In this document: positions 1 through 8,213 of the stretch, one piece after another
How positions within the stretch are numbered: the stretch's first letter is position 1
Layout of the letters: each line of letters starts with the position of its first letter
Assembly: GCF_014280935.1 (NCBI RefSeq)
Contig: NZ_JACLZI010000027.1
Span: forward strand, 29,593 to 93,592
DNA from: Aquibacillus kalidii
Lineage (GTDB): Bacteria > Bacillota > Bacilli > Bacillales > Amphibacillaceae
DNA: 64,000 nucleotides
Reading direction: 5' to 3'
Position numbers and translations under genes: made by a program
The notes under the pieces: generated by a model
Told to the model about the DNA's origin: nothing
Seen by the model: the letters and a program-made list of their open reading frames with translations, nothing else
Database searches by the model: none

Positions 1-110
1 TTATTAGTTGGCAAGAAGAAAAAATACAAAATTTCGCGAATCATGTATATAAAAGTACTTTTGGGGAATACCGAGTGTTTAAGGATGGCACTGTAAAAAA
101 GACTTATTAG
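1..110 (+). CDS. C-terminal end of an unidentified protein (partial)
   Basis: An open frame runs in from the left edge (codons from base 3) and stops at TAG 108-110, giving about 35 residues that end in DGTVKKTY. I do not recognise the family. The fragment is hydrophilic with mixed charge and has no membrane segment. The next gene starts 31 bases downstream on the same strand, so the two could be co-transcribed. The start and function lie outside the window. Confidence 0.45.
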   Translation, partial: ISWQEEKIQNFANHVYKSTFGEYRVFKDGTVKKTY

Positions 111-141
111 CTTAACATTTTACCTTTGTGAGGTGGATAGT

Positions 142-417
142 ATGGAATACATTATTATCAGTATATCGGTTGTGCTAATGTTTTCCTTCTTTTCCTTGAT
201 TGGCAAGCTTAGTGGATTCGAAGACCGCTTACAGCACGTAGAGCATACTTTTGACCAGATTGGAAAAGAAAGAAAGCTTCTTGATGATCCTATTAATGAT
301 GAACTACGCTTATTATTGCTTGAAGGAAAAGACGTTGCTGCCGTAAAGAAGGTTCGAGAAGCATTTGGTTTCTCAATAATGGAAGCAAAAAAATATATCG
401 ACAATTTAAATCACTAA
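142..417 (+). CDS. Membrane-anchored protein with ribosomal L7/L12 C-terminal-like domain
   Basis: A 91-residue protein with one N-terminal membrane segment (about residues 3-20), a short charged linker and a C-terminal part that includes LLLEGKDVAAVKKVREAFG and then EAKKYID. That end resembles the alpha/beta C-terminal fold of ribosomal protein L7/L12. Small proteins of this type occur in Bacillaceae and their function is unknown to me. ATG 142 is chosen because GAGGTGG (130-136) sits five bases before it. The in-frame GTG at 133 overlaps that ribosome binding site. A hairpin terminator follows directly. Confidence 0.7.
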   Translation: MEYIIISISVVLMFSFFSLIGKLSGFEDRLQHVEHTFDQIGKERKLLDDPINDELRLLLLEGKDVAAVKKVREAFGFSIMEAKKYIDNLNH

Positions 418-450
418 AACATGGACCAGCTAATCTCCATGTTTTTTCTT
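418..450 (+). terminator. Rho-independent terminator
   Basis: An 8-bp perfect stem (AACATGGA 418-425, TCCATGTT 436-443) with a 10-base loop starts right after the stop codon and runs into a T-rich tract. Confidence 0.75.
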
Positions 451-503
451 TTTTTAGTAACAATTCGTAGGCTTTTGTCATAAACTTTTCTGAGGTGTTC
501 CTT

Positions 504-692
504 ATGAAAAGTTTATTTAGCACTACCTCCTTTTTGGCTAAATTTTTTACATCCTTCCTATTGGGGTTTGGCTTTTTTGTAGTCTGGTTAATATTTGTTA
601 TGCCATTATTCGGATTAGAATCCATGTTAGCGTTATTTATTATAATCTTAGTCGCATTTATAATAGAAGCTTTAGTAAAAATGAAACGTTGA
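504..692 (+). CDS. Small two-helix membrane protein of unknown function
   Basis: A 62-residue protein made almost entirely of two hydrophobic segments (about residues 12-34 and 38-56), with a basic C-terminus ending KMKR. I do not recognise a family. ATG 504 follows TGAGGTG (491-497) at good distance. The in-frame GTG at 495 lies inside that binding site and is less likely. The stop codon is embedded in a perfect palindrome (683-718). Confidence 0.55.
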   Translation: MKSLFSTTSFLAKFFTSFLLGFGFFVVWLIFVMPLFGLESMLALFIIILVAFIIEALVKMKR

Positions 693-718
693 TAGGAAAA
701 TTTTCCTATCAACGTTTC
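683..718. repeat. Perfect 18+18 bp palindrome over a stop codon
   Basis: GAAACGTTGATAGGAAAA (683-700) is followed with no spacer by its exact reverse complement (701-718). As RNA it would form a 14-bp stem with an 8-base AAAATTTT loop. It contains the last codons and stop of the upstream gene. No good T-run follows, so it is not a textbook terminator on either strand, though a role in ending or stabilising the transcript is plausible. Confidence 0.75.
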
Positions 719-795
719 TATTAGTGTGTCATTGATAAACTATTTTCCCTATTTTCATAAGAAGGAATATAGGGCCATATAACGAATACTATAAC

Positions 796-813
796 TTGTG
801 ATTTAATTCACAA
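796..813. promoter_or_regulatory. TGTGA-N6-TCACA operator-like palindrome before the RRNPP regulator
   Basis: TTGTGA and TCACAA are separated by six bases. They end 21 bases before the ATG of the HTH-TPR regulator and just before its ribosome binding site. The half-sites match the CRP/FNR-family pattern TGTGA-N6-TCACA. It could be an FNR-type site or an autoregulatory operator; the sequence alone cannot say which. Confidence 0.45.
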
Positions 814-834
814 TATTATAAAGAAGGTGAACAC

Positions 835-2091
835 ATGTATGACATTGGCAAGATAATTCGGCAACAAAGACAAGCACGAAATTTAAAGCAAGCAGAACTA
901 GCAGCAGAGATTTGTTCGGTTTCTTATTTAAGCAAAATCGAAAACAAACAAATCACTCCTAGTACACTTGTTGTAGATTCCCTCTGTGAACGGCTTGGAA
1001 TTAGTTATTTAAATGAGACTAATGACTTGGATAGTTACCTGTCAGATCAATTGACAAAATGGTATGAGGCGATGCAATACCATGATTTTGAGAAGGTGTC
1101 CTCCTTGTATGAGGAATTACAGGAGCATTTTCCTAACCCACACAATTATGAATTAGATATCCGTTATAAGCTATTTCACTTTCGATATCTACTTTGTATG
1201 CACGAGCTTGAGCAGGCAAAAGAAGCCATGCTGTTACTAGAGGATTTAAAAAGCATTTTCGAGCCTGTGGACGAGTTCTATTATATGAAATTTGTTGGTC
1301 TTTATTATTTGCATATTCCTAAATATAGAGAAGCCCTTAATCATCTTAATGTAGCTGAGCAATTGAACAGTACACTTCATATAGATGATACAGAGTTATT
1401 TTTGCACCTCGCTATTGCAAATAGCAATTTACACATCATCTATAAATCTAATTATTATGCAGAGAAAGCCAAACAAGGTTACCAGGAGCATTTGTTGCAT
1501 AAAAAGGTAATCGAAAGCAAAATAATTATCGCCATTAATCTTCTTTTTCAACATGAATATCATCAGGCTGTTACGGTACTTAAAAAAATTATTAAAAATT
1601 CCACCGATTTAGAGCAGTATCCCTTTTTTTCTTACACAGTTTGGCATAACCTTGGTAACGCCTATTTAAAATTGGACATGTTCGACGATGCCCTTCATTA
1701 TCTCAAAAAGGCATGGAAAACTAAAAGCGAGCAAACGGATGCTAACAACCACTCTGCAACTGTTTTTCTCATTGCAGAAGTATATAAACGAATCGGAAAT
1801 TATGAGTTAACCAAACAGTATATTGATATAGGCGAGAAGATAAGTACAGGCCTAAAGTACAAATATAAGTTTTATATGCTCAGAAATTGTCTTTATACCG
1901 GTTGGAATCAATCATTTATTGAAAAATTAGAGGGAGAAATTATGCCCTATTTCGAAGCAAGTGGTGATCAATTAGAATTCACGGACTGTTTACAGTTACT
2001 TGGTACTATTTATCATGACAAGCAATGCTATAAAAAAGCTTCTTACTATTTTCAATTACTTTCTATTAACCTCTCTAAAAATACTTTATAA
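835..2091 (+). CDS. RRNPP-family transcriptional regulator (HTH plus TPR, NprR/PlcR-like)
   Basis: A 418-residue cytoplasmic protein. Residues 5-60 form an XRE-type helix-turn-helix (IRQQRQARNLKQAELA, then SYLSKIENKQITPS). The rest is helical TPR-like repeats, for example YPFFSYTVWHNLGNAYLKL. HTH plus TPR at about 420 residues is the architecture of NprR; PlcR is shorter. These regulators bind a re-imported peptide encoded next door, and here a 43-codon secreted-peptide gene starts 15 bases downstream on the same strand. The ribosome binding site AAGAAGGTG precedes ATG 835, and an operator-like palindrome lies just upstream. The target genes and the exact subfamily are inference. Confidence 0.8.
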   Translation: MYDIGKIIRQQRQARNLKQAELAAEICSVSYLSKIENKQITPSTLVVDSLCERLGISYLNETNDLDSYLSDQLTKWYEAMQYHDFEKVSSLYEELQEHFPNPHNYELDIRYKLFHFRYLLCMHELEQAKEAMLLLEDLKSIFEPVDEFYYMKFVGLYYLHIPKYREALNHLNVAEQLNSTLHIDDTELFLHLAIANSNLHIIYKSNYYAEKAKQGYQEHLLHKKVIESKIIIAINLLFQHEYHQAVTVLKKIIKNSTDLEQYPFFSYTVWHNLGNAYLKLDMFDDALHYLKKAWKTKSEQTDANNHSATVFLIAEVYKRIGNYELTKQYIDIGEKISTGLKYKYKFYMLRNCLYTGWNQSFIEKLEGEIMPYFEASGDQLEFTDCLQLLGTIYHDKQCYKKASYYFQLLSINLSKNTL

Positions 2092-2105
2092 GGATGTGTA
2101 CTGAC

Positions 2106-2237
2106 TTGAAAAAATTAATGGTTATTGTCATCACTTTAGTTGTCATTCTTCTTACATCAACTTTGCCTCCTCATCAACAAGAAGCTGGAAATGAAGCAAT
2201 TTATCCAAGATTAGTTATCAGCCACGACTCCAAGTAA
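2106..2237 (+). CDS. Candidate signalling pro-peptide of the upstream RRNPP regulator
   Basis: A 43-codon gene that is easily missed because it starts with TTG. The product begins MKKLMVIVIT, continues hydrophobic to about residue 19 (LLTSTL), and ends in the hydrophilic tail YPRLVISHDSK. This is the layout of PapR/NprX/Phr precursors: exported, processed and re-imported. AAGGATG (2090-2096) sits nine bases before TTG 2106. An in-frame ATG at 2094 would lack its own binding site. It lies 15 bases after the receptor gene and before a strong hairpin. I cannot tell which C-terminal residues form the mature signal. Confidence 0.65.
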   Translation: MKKLMVIVITLVVILLTSTLPPHQQEAGNEAIYPRLVISHDSK

Positions 2238-2257
2238 GCATATCTTTTCTTTCTGCA

Positions 2258-2285
2258 CAGGTGAAGTAAACCCTTACTTCACCTG
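2258..2285 (+). terminator. Hairpin ending the receptor/peptide operon
   Basis: A perfect 12-bp stem (CAGGTGAAGTAA, TTACTTCACCTG) closes a four-base loop 20 bases after the peptide stop. A short T-run (CTTTTT) comes about 13 bases later, so termination is likely but not textbook. Confidence 0.6.
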
Positions 2286-2449
2286 GATATCCCCAACTTT
2301 TTAGCATGATCACCCTTCTCATCCATAATTACCCGTTATTATGTCAGGATTGTTAAGTATCGTTACAAATCGATAACATCCGTCATTTTTCGACATTCCC
2401 ATGCTATACTGTTGCCAACAACAACAAACAACGAGGAGAGTGAAGCAGC

Positions 2450-3421
2450 ATGAAAAAAACAAACAAAACGTTAATCGCCGTAGTTGCCACTTTAGGAATA
2501 GCGACAGGATTTTCAACAAAAGTAGAAGCAGCATCCTATACTGTACAACCAGGTGATTCGCTTTGGGCAATCTCTCAGAAATACAATACAACTGTTTCAA
2601 ACTTAAAATCTATTAATAATCTTTCATCTAATTCAATCTATGTAAATCAAGTTATTGAAACCTCTGAAACTACAACGTCTACTTCAGGGTCGTCTTATAC
2701 TGTTCAATCCGGAGATTCCCTATGGGGAATTGCGCATAAACACGGTATTTCTGTTTCAGATTTAATGAAATGGAATAATAAGACAAGCTCTATTATTCAT
2801 GTTGGAGAGACGTTATCTATCTCTCAGACTAGCAATTCTACTACTTCAACTGAATCTACATCTAATATGACCACTTATAAGGTAAGTGCAGGCGACTCGT
2901 TATATGCGATAGCTAATCGTTTTAATGTTTCTGTATCTAATCTGAAGTCGTGGAATAATTTAACTACAAACACGATTTATATTGGACAAACACTTAAACT
3001 AACTGGTTCTACTTCAGCACCAACTCCTACTCCAGTTAAAGTAGAGCAACCTGAGGAGAATCTTGCCGCTAAAGTAATTGCTGAAGCCAAAAAGCATGTT
3101 GGTACACCATACAAATGGGCAGGTGTTGCTCCTGGTGGATTTGACTGTAGTGGATTTATCTACTATGTACACAAAACTGCTGGAATGGATATTAATAGAA
3201 CAGATACAACAGGTTATTACAATCAATCATCAACAATCTCTAGCCCACAACCAGGAGACTTAGTATTCTTTAGTGGAACATACAAAGCTGGAATCTCTCA
3301 TATGGGTATCTACATCGGAGATAACAAATTCATACACGCAAGCTCAAGTGGCGTTCAAATCACCAGCCTAAGCAACTCATACTGGAGCAAACACTTCACA
3401 AATTACAGACGCTGGAACTAG
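2450..3421 (+). CDS. Secreted D,L-endopeptidase: three LysM domains plus NlpC/P60
   Basis: A 323-residue cell-wall hydrolase. A signal peptide ends at VEA (about residue 27). Three LysM peptidoglycan-binding modules follow, each with a Y(T/K)V..GDSL(W/Y) core (near 29, 84 and 142), joined by Ser/Thr-rich linkers. The C-terminal NlpC/P60 domain (from about 205) carries the catalytic Cys in GFDCSGF, the His in SHMGIYIG and a third polar site at IHASS. It resembles CwlS/LytF-type enzymes that cut D-Glu-meso-DAP bonds in peptide stems. AGGAG lies just before ATG 2450. A TTCGACA/TGTCGAA box (2389-2395) overlaps the promoter zone, with a possible -10 TATACT at 2405. It has its own terminator. Confidence 0.9.
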   Translation: MKKTNKTLIAVVATLGIATGFSTKVEAASYTVQPGDSLWAISQKYNTTVSNLKSINNLSSNSIYVNQVIETSETTTSTSGSSYTVQSGDSLWGIAHKHGISVSDLMKWNNKTSSIIHVGETLSISQTSNSTTSTESTSNMTTYKVSAGDSLYAIANRFNVSVSNLKSWNNLTTNTIYIGQTLKLTGSTSAPTPTPVKVEQPEENLAAKVIAEAKKHVGTPYKWAGVAPGGFDCSGFIYYVHKTAGMDINRTDTTGYYNQSSTISSPQPGDLVFFSGTYKAGISHMGIYIGDNKFIHASSSGVQITSLSNSYWSKHFTNYRRWN

Positions 3422-3489
3422 GGTGCCTGTCACCACCCGGTATTTGTCGAACGATTAGGACTTATTTCCCCGGAAATAGGTTCTTTTTT
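3421..3489 (+). terminator. Terminator preceded by a GGTG-CACC mini-palindrome
   Basis: Directly after the hydrolase stop comes GGTGCCTGTCACC, a short imperfect palindrome. About 25 bases later a 10-bp stem (ACTTATTTCC and GGAAATAGGT, one G-U pair) runs into TTCTTTTTTT, a good Rho-independent terminator. Confidence 0.7.
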
Positions 3490-3626
3490 TGTTGACTTTA
3501 GCTTCCCCAACTTATTGATGATTATGTATAGTATTGATTTAACTGTAATACCAATTTTTCCTCTTATTTAGATTTGCATATTCATCTTATATTTAGGCAT
3601 TACTATTTGTATGGGAGGTGTGCAAA

Positions 3627-3782
3627 TTGGCTCAAGACGTATTATGTGAAGTAAGTAACTGTAAATATTGGGCAAACGGCAACAAATGTAAAGCAGATGC
3701 AATTTATGTTGTTAGCCATAGAGGCAAAAGAGCCGCTAACCAAGAAGAGACAGACTGCCAAACATTCGAGCCGAAGATCTAA
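3627..3782 (+). CDS. DUF1540 small cysteine-rich protein
   Basis: A 51-residue protein starting with TTG 3627 after the strong binding site GGGAGGTG (3613-3620). It holds four cysteines in the DUF1540 arrangement: C..(4)C near the N-terminus (LCEVSNCKYW), then NKCKA, then DCQTF close to the end. The spacing suggests metal binding, but the biochemical role of DUF1540 is unknown to me; such genes are common in spore-formers. It is monocistronic, with a terminator immediately downstream. Confidence 0.8.
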   Translation: MAQDVLCEVSNCKYWANGNKCKADAIYVVSHRGKRAANQEETDCQTFEPKI

Positions 3783-3802
3783 AGCACGCTAACTATATGG
3801 AA

Positions 3803-3845
3803 GGTCTGGCCCTTTTCCCTCGCTTAGGGTCAGGCCTTTTTAGTT
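3803..3845 (+). terminator. Rho-independent terminator of the DUF1540 gene
   Basis: An 11-bp stem with two G-U pairs (GGTCTGGCCCT and AGGGTCAGGCC) is followed by TTTTTAGTTTT. Confidence 0.8.
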
Positions 3846-4130
3846 TTATCCCCCTATTTGTTGGTTATATTCTCCCTGTTTTTTATTTAATCTCCCAAAC
3901 TTATGCTTTTATCCCCCAAATATTACGAGTTATCCCCCAAAAATACTGATTTATCTCCCAAATCCAAAATTACACCCTTTTTTTAAGCGGGGAGGGGATC
4001 TAAATATATCTTGCGTATTAAAGTTGGATGTATCACCCTATCTTTTTCTAATAACCTCCCTATTTTCGTTTTTATCTCCCAAATATTATGAGATATCTCC
4101 CGAAAACTCCAATTTAACCCTAACTCCCCC
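3846..4130 (-). repeat. 21-bp-phased degenerate motif array A (TTTGGGnGATAA)
   Basis: On the minus strand the core TTTGGG(A/G)GATAA recurs. On the plus strand the ATC(C/T)CCC cores start at 3890, 3911, 3932 and 3953, exactly 21 bp apart, with weaker copies near 3848, 3870 and 3972. A second block has cores at 4032, 4053, 4074, 4095 and 4116, again exactly 21 bp apart but out of phase with the first. The bases between cores are not conserved. It fills the gene-free stretch between the DUF1540 terminator and the PilZ gene. Confidence 0.8.
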
Positions 4131-4256
4131 ACACCAACATTAGTCAAAAAGGACAATTTCAGAAAATATTGACAAGTAGTCATTTTACATAGTACTCTAC
4201 TAAAGGATGTACAATTAAATAGAGAGACAAAAATATGGTAAAGGGGATAATATTTT

Positions 4257-4610
4257 ATGACTAGACAGGGTTCTAGGATTCCGTTCCAAACTGCACCATC
4301 GATGAAAACGACGATTACAAGGGTCAATGGACTAAATTTGTTTAAATCGGAAACAGTTATTGCACTTAAGGATGTAAGTGTATCTGGAATTTGCTTTACC
4401 TCTGAATTAGATTTTGAAGTAGGTCAATATTTAACGATCGAGTTAAGCTTATTCACGCCTACTAACCAAATATTTGGAGAAGTTGTCAGAAAAGAATCTA
4501 AAGATTCTAGTTACACCTATGGTTTTAAGATTACTACAGCAGATAAAACCTACCATGAATACATGTCCTCCTATGAAAATTACATAAGAAAAGAAACGAT
4601 GAATATATAG
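4257..4610 (+). CDS. PilZ-like domain protein
   Basis: A 117-residue soluble protein. The central part reads KDVSVSGICFTSE followed by FEVGQYLTIELSL, matching the DxSxxG turn and beta-barrel of PilZ domains. The N-terminal RxxxR half of the c-di-GMP-binding motif is not evident (RQGSRIPFQ is only a loose match), so ligand binding is uncertain. AAAGGGG lies about ten bases before ATG 4257. A strong terminator follows, so it appears monocistronic. Confidence 0.7.
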   Translation: MTRQGSRIPFQTAPSMKTTITRVNGLNLFKSETVIALKDVSVSGICFTSELDFEVGQYLTIELSLFTPTNQIFGEVVRKESKDSSYTYGFKITTADKTYHEYMSSYENYIRKETMNI

Positions 4611-4616
4611 TAGGTG

Positions 4617-4645
4617 GACGACAATAATATTGTCGTCTTTTTTTT
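4617..4645 (+). terminator. Rho-independent terminator
   Basis: A 9-bp perfect stem (GACGACAAT, ATTGTCGTC) with a three-base loop is followed by nine T residues. Confidence 0.9.
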
Positions 4646-4715
4646 GTACAAATTTCTTCACTTGTAAACACTACTCTTTTTATACTAAACTGGCTCATAT
4701 AAGGAGCAATGCGAC

Positions 4716-5663
4716 ATGATTAATATAATTGCAGTTACGAAAGCAAACCAAGCCATCACATTAGATACAATTGAAGGCCTAAAAAATGTGGACTACAGCT
4801 GGTACTGGATTGATTTTGATCAACCAACTAAAGCCGAAATATCACAATTAGATGAAAAGCTTAAATTTCACCCATTAGCAATCGAAGACTGTATTCAAAG
4901 TTTGCAACGGCCTAAGCTCGATTATTATGATGACTTCAATTTTTTCATCACACATGCTATCAATAAAGCAGACCTTAGCAAGGAAGAACATGATTTTTTC
5001 ATCGGGGAAGATTATGTTGTTACCTTCCATGAGTATGAATCGAAAGAGATTAACCAGGTTAGAAGCAGATTACTTCAATTAAAGGATCCTGGTAGCTGGG
5101 ATGAGTATCGGATCTTTTACGAAGTGATTGATAAAATAGTCGATAACTACTTCCCGATTATTTATGAAATAGAGGATCAGCTGAATGAAATTGAGGATAA
5201 TGACAACAATGAACCAATGAATGTGCTACTCGACAATTTATTCGATATCCGACACGAGCTTCTCAAGCTCCGTCACACCATTAATCCTGTCAGAGACCTA
5301 TTCTATCGGATTTTAAATTCGAACCATCTAGAAGGGGTTAAAGCACGCAGAGAATACTTCCTTGATATTTATGACCATTTGTTAAAACTATCTGATATGG
5401 TTGCATCTAATCGGGAAATTACCAATGATATTCGTGATAATTATCTTTCACTCAACTCACACCAAACGAATGAAGTGATGAAACTACTAACCATTATTAC
5501 TTCTATATTTGTTCCGCTTACTTTTATTGCTGGTGTATATGGGATGAACTTTGCTTTTATGCCTGAATTGAACTGGAAGTATGGGTATTTTGTAGTTTTG
5601 GGTGTCATGATTGTGATGGCTGTTTCTATGTATGTTTGGTTTAAGCGGAAAGGGTGGTTTTAA
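4716..5663 (+). CDS. corA: CorA-family divalent cation (Mg2+/Co2+) transporter
   Basis: A 315-residue protein. It has a long cytoplasmic funnel domain rich in acidic and helical segments (1-250) and two C-terminal membrane helices. The CorA signature YGMNF sits at the end of the first helix, and a basic tail KRKGWF follows the second. The family forms pentameric Mg2+ channels gated by Mg2+ in the cytoplasmic domain. AAGGAG lies nine bases before ATG 4716. No M-box-sized leader is present in the 100 bases upstream. No clear terminator was seen downstream. Confidence 0.92.
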   Translation: MINIIAVTKANQAITLDTIEGLKNVDYSWYWIDFDQPTKAEISQLDEKLKFHPLAIEDCIQSLQRPKLDYYDDFNFFITHAINKADLSKEEHDFFIGEDYVVTFHEYESKEINQVRSRLLQLKDPGSWDEYRIFYEVIDKIVDNYFPIIYEIEDQLNEIEDNDNNEPMNVLLDNLFDIRHELLKLRHTINPVRDLFYRILNSNHLEGVKARREYFLDIYDHLLKLSDMVASNREITNDIRDNYLSLNSHQTNEVMKLLTIITSIFVPLTFIAGVYGMNFAFMPELNWKYGYFVVLGVMIVMAVSMYVWFKRKGWF

Positions 5664-5854
5664 TTAATTTGGTCGGATCCAATCAGACTTACACTAATTG
5701 AGGACCCCTCTATTTCTAGTCTCTATAATTAGATACCTTAGATATTGAGGTACTTACCACAAAGACTATCTCTTTGAAAGGCAATTTGAAAAAGATACTA
5801 ATAATCAAAAGGAAATACTACTTAAGTGAATTACTCAAAAAAAAGGATCGTAAG

Positions 5855-6160
5855 TGTGCTTCACCCCAAAAGTTAGAATAAAAATCTATTTTTTTGGGTG
5901 TTTATTTATGGCTAAATATAGCGAATTTAAGTTATTGACAGTAAGCGAATAGAAAGAAGGGTATGGGCATGCTTGCTAAGAATCAAGGGCATAAGAACCA
6001 TTTCCCCCATTGAAACGTGGGTGAAACTTTATAAGAAATATGAAAACGAAGGTTTTATAAGAAGACGGCATAAGAAAGTTTATCCTGTTCAATCTCAAAA
6101 ATTAGCTGGTATGATTCCAGTTAGTTACTGTATTCATACCAGCCAATTAGGTGCTTAATA
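5855..6160 (+). pseudogene. Degraded IS3-family (IS150-like) OrfA transposase remnant
   Basis: ATG 5908 begins MAKYSEFKLLTVSE and stops at TAG 5950. The characteristic OrfA continuation (GMLAKxxG.., then ETWVKLYKKYENEGFIRRRHKKVYP) appears in other frames down to about 6092, so the reading frame is broken by several frameshifts and a stop. The upstream sequence, with CACCCCAAAAGTTAG and then TTTTTTGGGTG (about 5862-5900), looks like an insertion-sequence end. A 10-bp inverted repeat (GCTGGTATGA and TCATACCAGC, about 6104-6144) follows. No OrfB remains. I see no intact gene between corA and gmd (5664-6211). Confidence 0.75.
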
Positions 6161-6211
6161 TAAAACTCTTACTCTTAGGGGCAACCACAAAGATAAGTAC
6201 TCTTTTTTTCT

Positions 6212-7249
6212 TTAACTAAATTTTTTCAGATCAGATTCTACCATGATCTTTACTAATTCTTCAAATGATGTTTTAGTTGGGTTCCAACCAAGTAGTGTTC
6301 TTGCTTTCGTTGGGTCGCCTAATAACTGCTCTACTTCTGCAGGTCGGAAGTAATCCGGGTTGACTTCAACAACAACATCACCAGTAGATTTGTTTATACC
6401 TTTTTCATTTACACCTTCACCTTTCCACTCAATCTCTATCCCCGCATGTTTAAAGGCTAACGTAGCAAATTCTCGTACTGTATGCATCTCTCCAGTTGCA
6501 ATCACAAAGTCTTCCGGTTTATCGTGCTGTAAAATTAACCACATACACTCAACATAATCTTTGGCGTAGCCCCAGTCACGTCTTGCGTCTAAGTTTCCTA
6601 ATGATAATGTTTTCTGCATACCTTTAGCAATTCTAGCAGCAGCTAGCGTGATTTTTCTAGTAACAAATGTTTCGCCTCGACGCTCTGATTCATGATTAAA
6701 GAGGATACCATTTACAGCGTACATGTCATATGACTCACGATAGTTCTTTGTAATCCAAAACCCATACTGCTTTGCAACTGCGTAGGGTGACCTTGGATAA
6801 AATGGTGTAGTTTCTTTTTGTGGAACCTCTTGAACCTTACCATATAATTCAGAAGTTGAAGCCTGGTAAACTCTTGTTTTCTTTTCTAATCCAAGAATCC
6901 GAACGGCCTCTAATATTCTTAGTGTCCCTATACCATCAACATCCGCTACGTATTCAGGAACATCAAAAGAAACTTTCACATGTGACATTGCAGCTAAATT
7001 ATATATCTCATCTGGTTGAATTTCATTAATTAAACGAATCATATTGGACGTATCAGTCAAGTCTCCTGAGTGAATATAGAAGTTTTCACTACTCTTTAAT
7101 TCCTCAACATATAAATGTTCAATTCTCTCTGTATTAAAGGATGAGCTTCTACGAATAATACCGTGAACCTCATAACCCTTTTCTAATAATAGTTCTGCTA
7201 AAAATGATCCGTCTTGTCCAGTAACTCCTGTAACTAGTGCTTTTTTCAT
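6212..7249 (-). CDS. gmd: GDP-mannose 4,6-dehydratase
   Basis: A 345-residue short-chain dehydratase that converts GDP-mannose to GDP-4-keto-6-deoxy-mannose, the first committed step to GDP-fucose. It shows the NAD(P) motif GVTGQDGSF near the N-terminus, the active-site STSELYG and the YxxxK pair in [10 protein letters not shown], plus [11 protein letters not shown] of the family. ATG 7249 is chosen because TGGAGG sits five bases before it. The ATG four codons upstream overlaps that site. It is downstream of fcl in the same orientation, 28 bases apart, so likely co-transcribed. It works with manC (14.8-16.2 kb). Confidence 0.95.
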   Translation of the reverse strand: MKKALVTGVTGQDGSFLAELLLEKGYEVHGIIRRSSSFNTERIEHLYVEELKSSENFYIHSGDLTDTSNMIRLINEIQPDEIYNLAAMSHVKVSFDVPEYVADVDGIGTLRILEAVRILGLEKKTRVYQASTSELYGKVQEVPQKETTPFYPRSPYAVAKQYGFWITKNYRESYDMYAVNGILFNHESERRGETFVTRKITLAAARIAKGMQKTLSLGNLDARRDWGYAKDYVECMWLILQHDKPEDFVIATGEMHTVREFATLAFKHAGIEIEWKGEGVNEKGINKSTGDVVVEVNPDYFRPAEVEQLLGDPTKARTLLGWNPTKTSFEELVKIMVESDLKKFS

Positions 7250-7277
7250 ATTATCCTCCATAATAATTAATTATTTC

Positions 7278-8213
7278 CTATTGATCTGCTACATTATCTA
7301 GAAACCATTGATAGGCTTGATTTAAGCCTTGATCTAAAGATATCTTTGCTTCCCACCCTAAGCTATTTAACTTGGTAACGTCAACTAGTTTTCTTGGTGT
7401 TCCATCTGGCTTAGAAGTATTAAATTCAATATTACCTTCGAAGCCGACAACTTCTTTTACCTTTTCAGCCAACTCCTTAATTGAAATATCCTTCCCAACA
7501 CCAACATTTACAAACTGGTTTCCTTCATATGTATTCATAAGGAAAATGGTTGCATCAGCCAGATCATCAGAGTACAAAAATTCTCTTCTTGGTGAACCTG
7601 TACCCCAAACTTCTACTGATGACTTATCATGCAATTTTGCTTCATGAAATTTTCTAATTAAAGCAGGTAATACGTGGGAAGACTCTAAGTCGAAATTATC
7701 ATTAGGCCCGTATAAATTCGTCGGCATAACCGAAATATAATTTGTACCATATTGGCGGTTGTATGATTCACACATTTTGATACCTGCAATCTTTGCAATG
7801 GCATAAGGTTCATTAGTTGGCTCTAATACACCTGTTAACAAGGAATCCTCATTCATAGGTTGTGGTGCAAATTTAGGATATATACATGTACTACCAAGGA
7901 AAAGTAACTTTTTCACATTATTACGGTAAGCTGCGTCTATCACATTTGTTTGAATTAGTAAGTTGTCACGGATAAAATCTGCTGGGTATTCATTATTTGC
8001 TACGATTCCACCAACTTTTGCAGCAGCAAGGAAAACGTACTCTGGTTTTTCAGAAGAAAAAAAATCATCGACTTTTGTTTTATCCGTTAGATCAAGATCT
8101 TTACTAGTTCTATAAATTAAGTTTGTATAACCCTTTTCTTTCAAGTTTCTTACAATAGCTGATCCTACTAACCCTCTATGACCGGCTACATAGATTTTTG
8201 CGTTTAATTCCAT
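7278..8213 (-). CDS. fcl: GDP-L-fucose synthase (epimerase/reductase)
   Basis: A 311-residue enzyme that epimerises and reduces the gmd product to GDP-L-fucose. The N-terminal Rossmann motif is [20 protein letters not shown] and the YxxxK pair in YAIAKIAG are typical of Fcl/WcaG. AGGTGG lies seven bases before ATG 8213. It is the first gene of a two-gene unit with gmd. About 660 gene-free bases separate it from the next gene upstream. Confidence 0.95.
   Translation of the reverse strand: MELNAKIYVAGHRGLVGSAIVRNLKEKGYTNLIYRTSKDLDLTDKTKVDDFFSSEKPEYVFLAAAKVGGIVANNEYPADFIRDNLLIQTNVIDAAYRNNVKKLLFLGSTCIYPKFAPQPMNEDSLLTGVLEPTNEPYAIAKIAGIKMCESYNRQYGTNYISVMPTNLYGPNDNFDLESSHVLPALIRKFHEAKLHDKSSVEVWGTGSPRREFLYSDDLADATIFLMNTYEGNQFVNVGVGKDISIKELAEKVKEVVGFEGNIEFNTSKPDGTPRKLVDVTKLNSLGWEAKISLDQGLNQAYQWFLDNVADQ

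Noticed and set aside
835..2091. Plain XRE phage-type repressor
   Set aside because: The long TPR region and adjacent exported-peptide gene fit the RRNPP receptor architecture better.
2286..2449. Cyclic-di-AMP (ydaO) riboswitch before the wall hydrolase
   Set aside because: Such switches often precede NlpC/P60 genes, but the gap is only about 160 bases and shows none of the expected stems.
3846..4130. CRISPR array
   Set aside because: The repeats are only about 10-12 bases, degenerate, at 21-bp period, with no cas genes; the same holds for arrays B, C and D.
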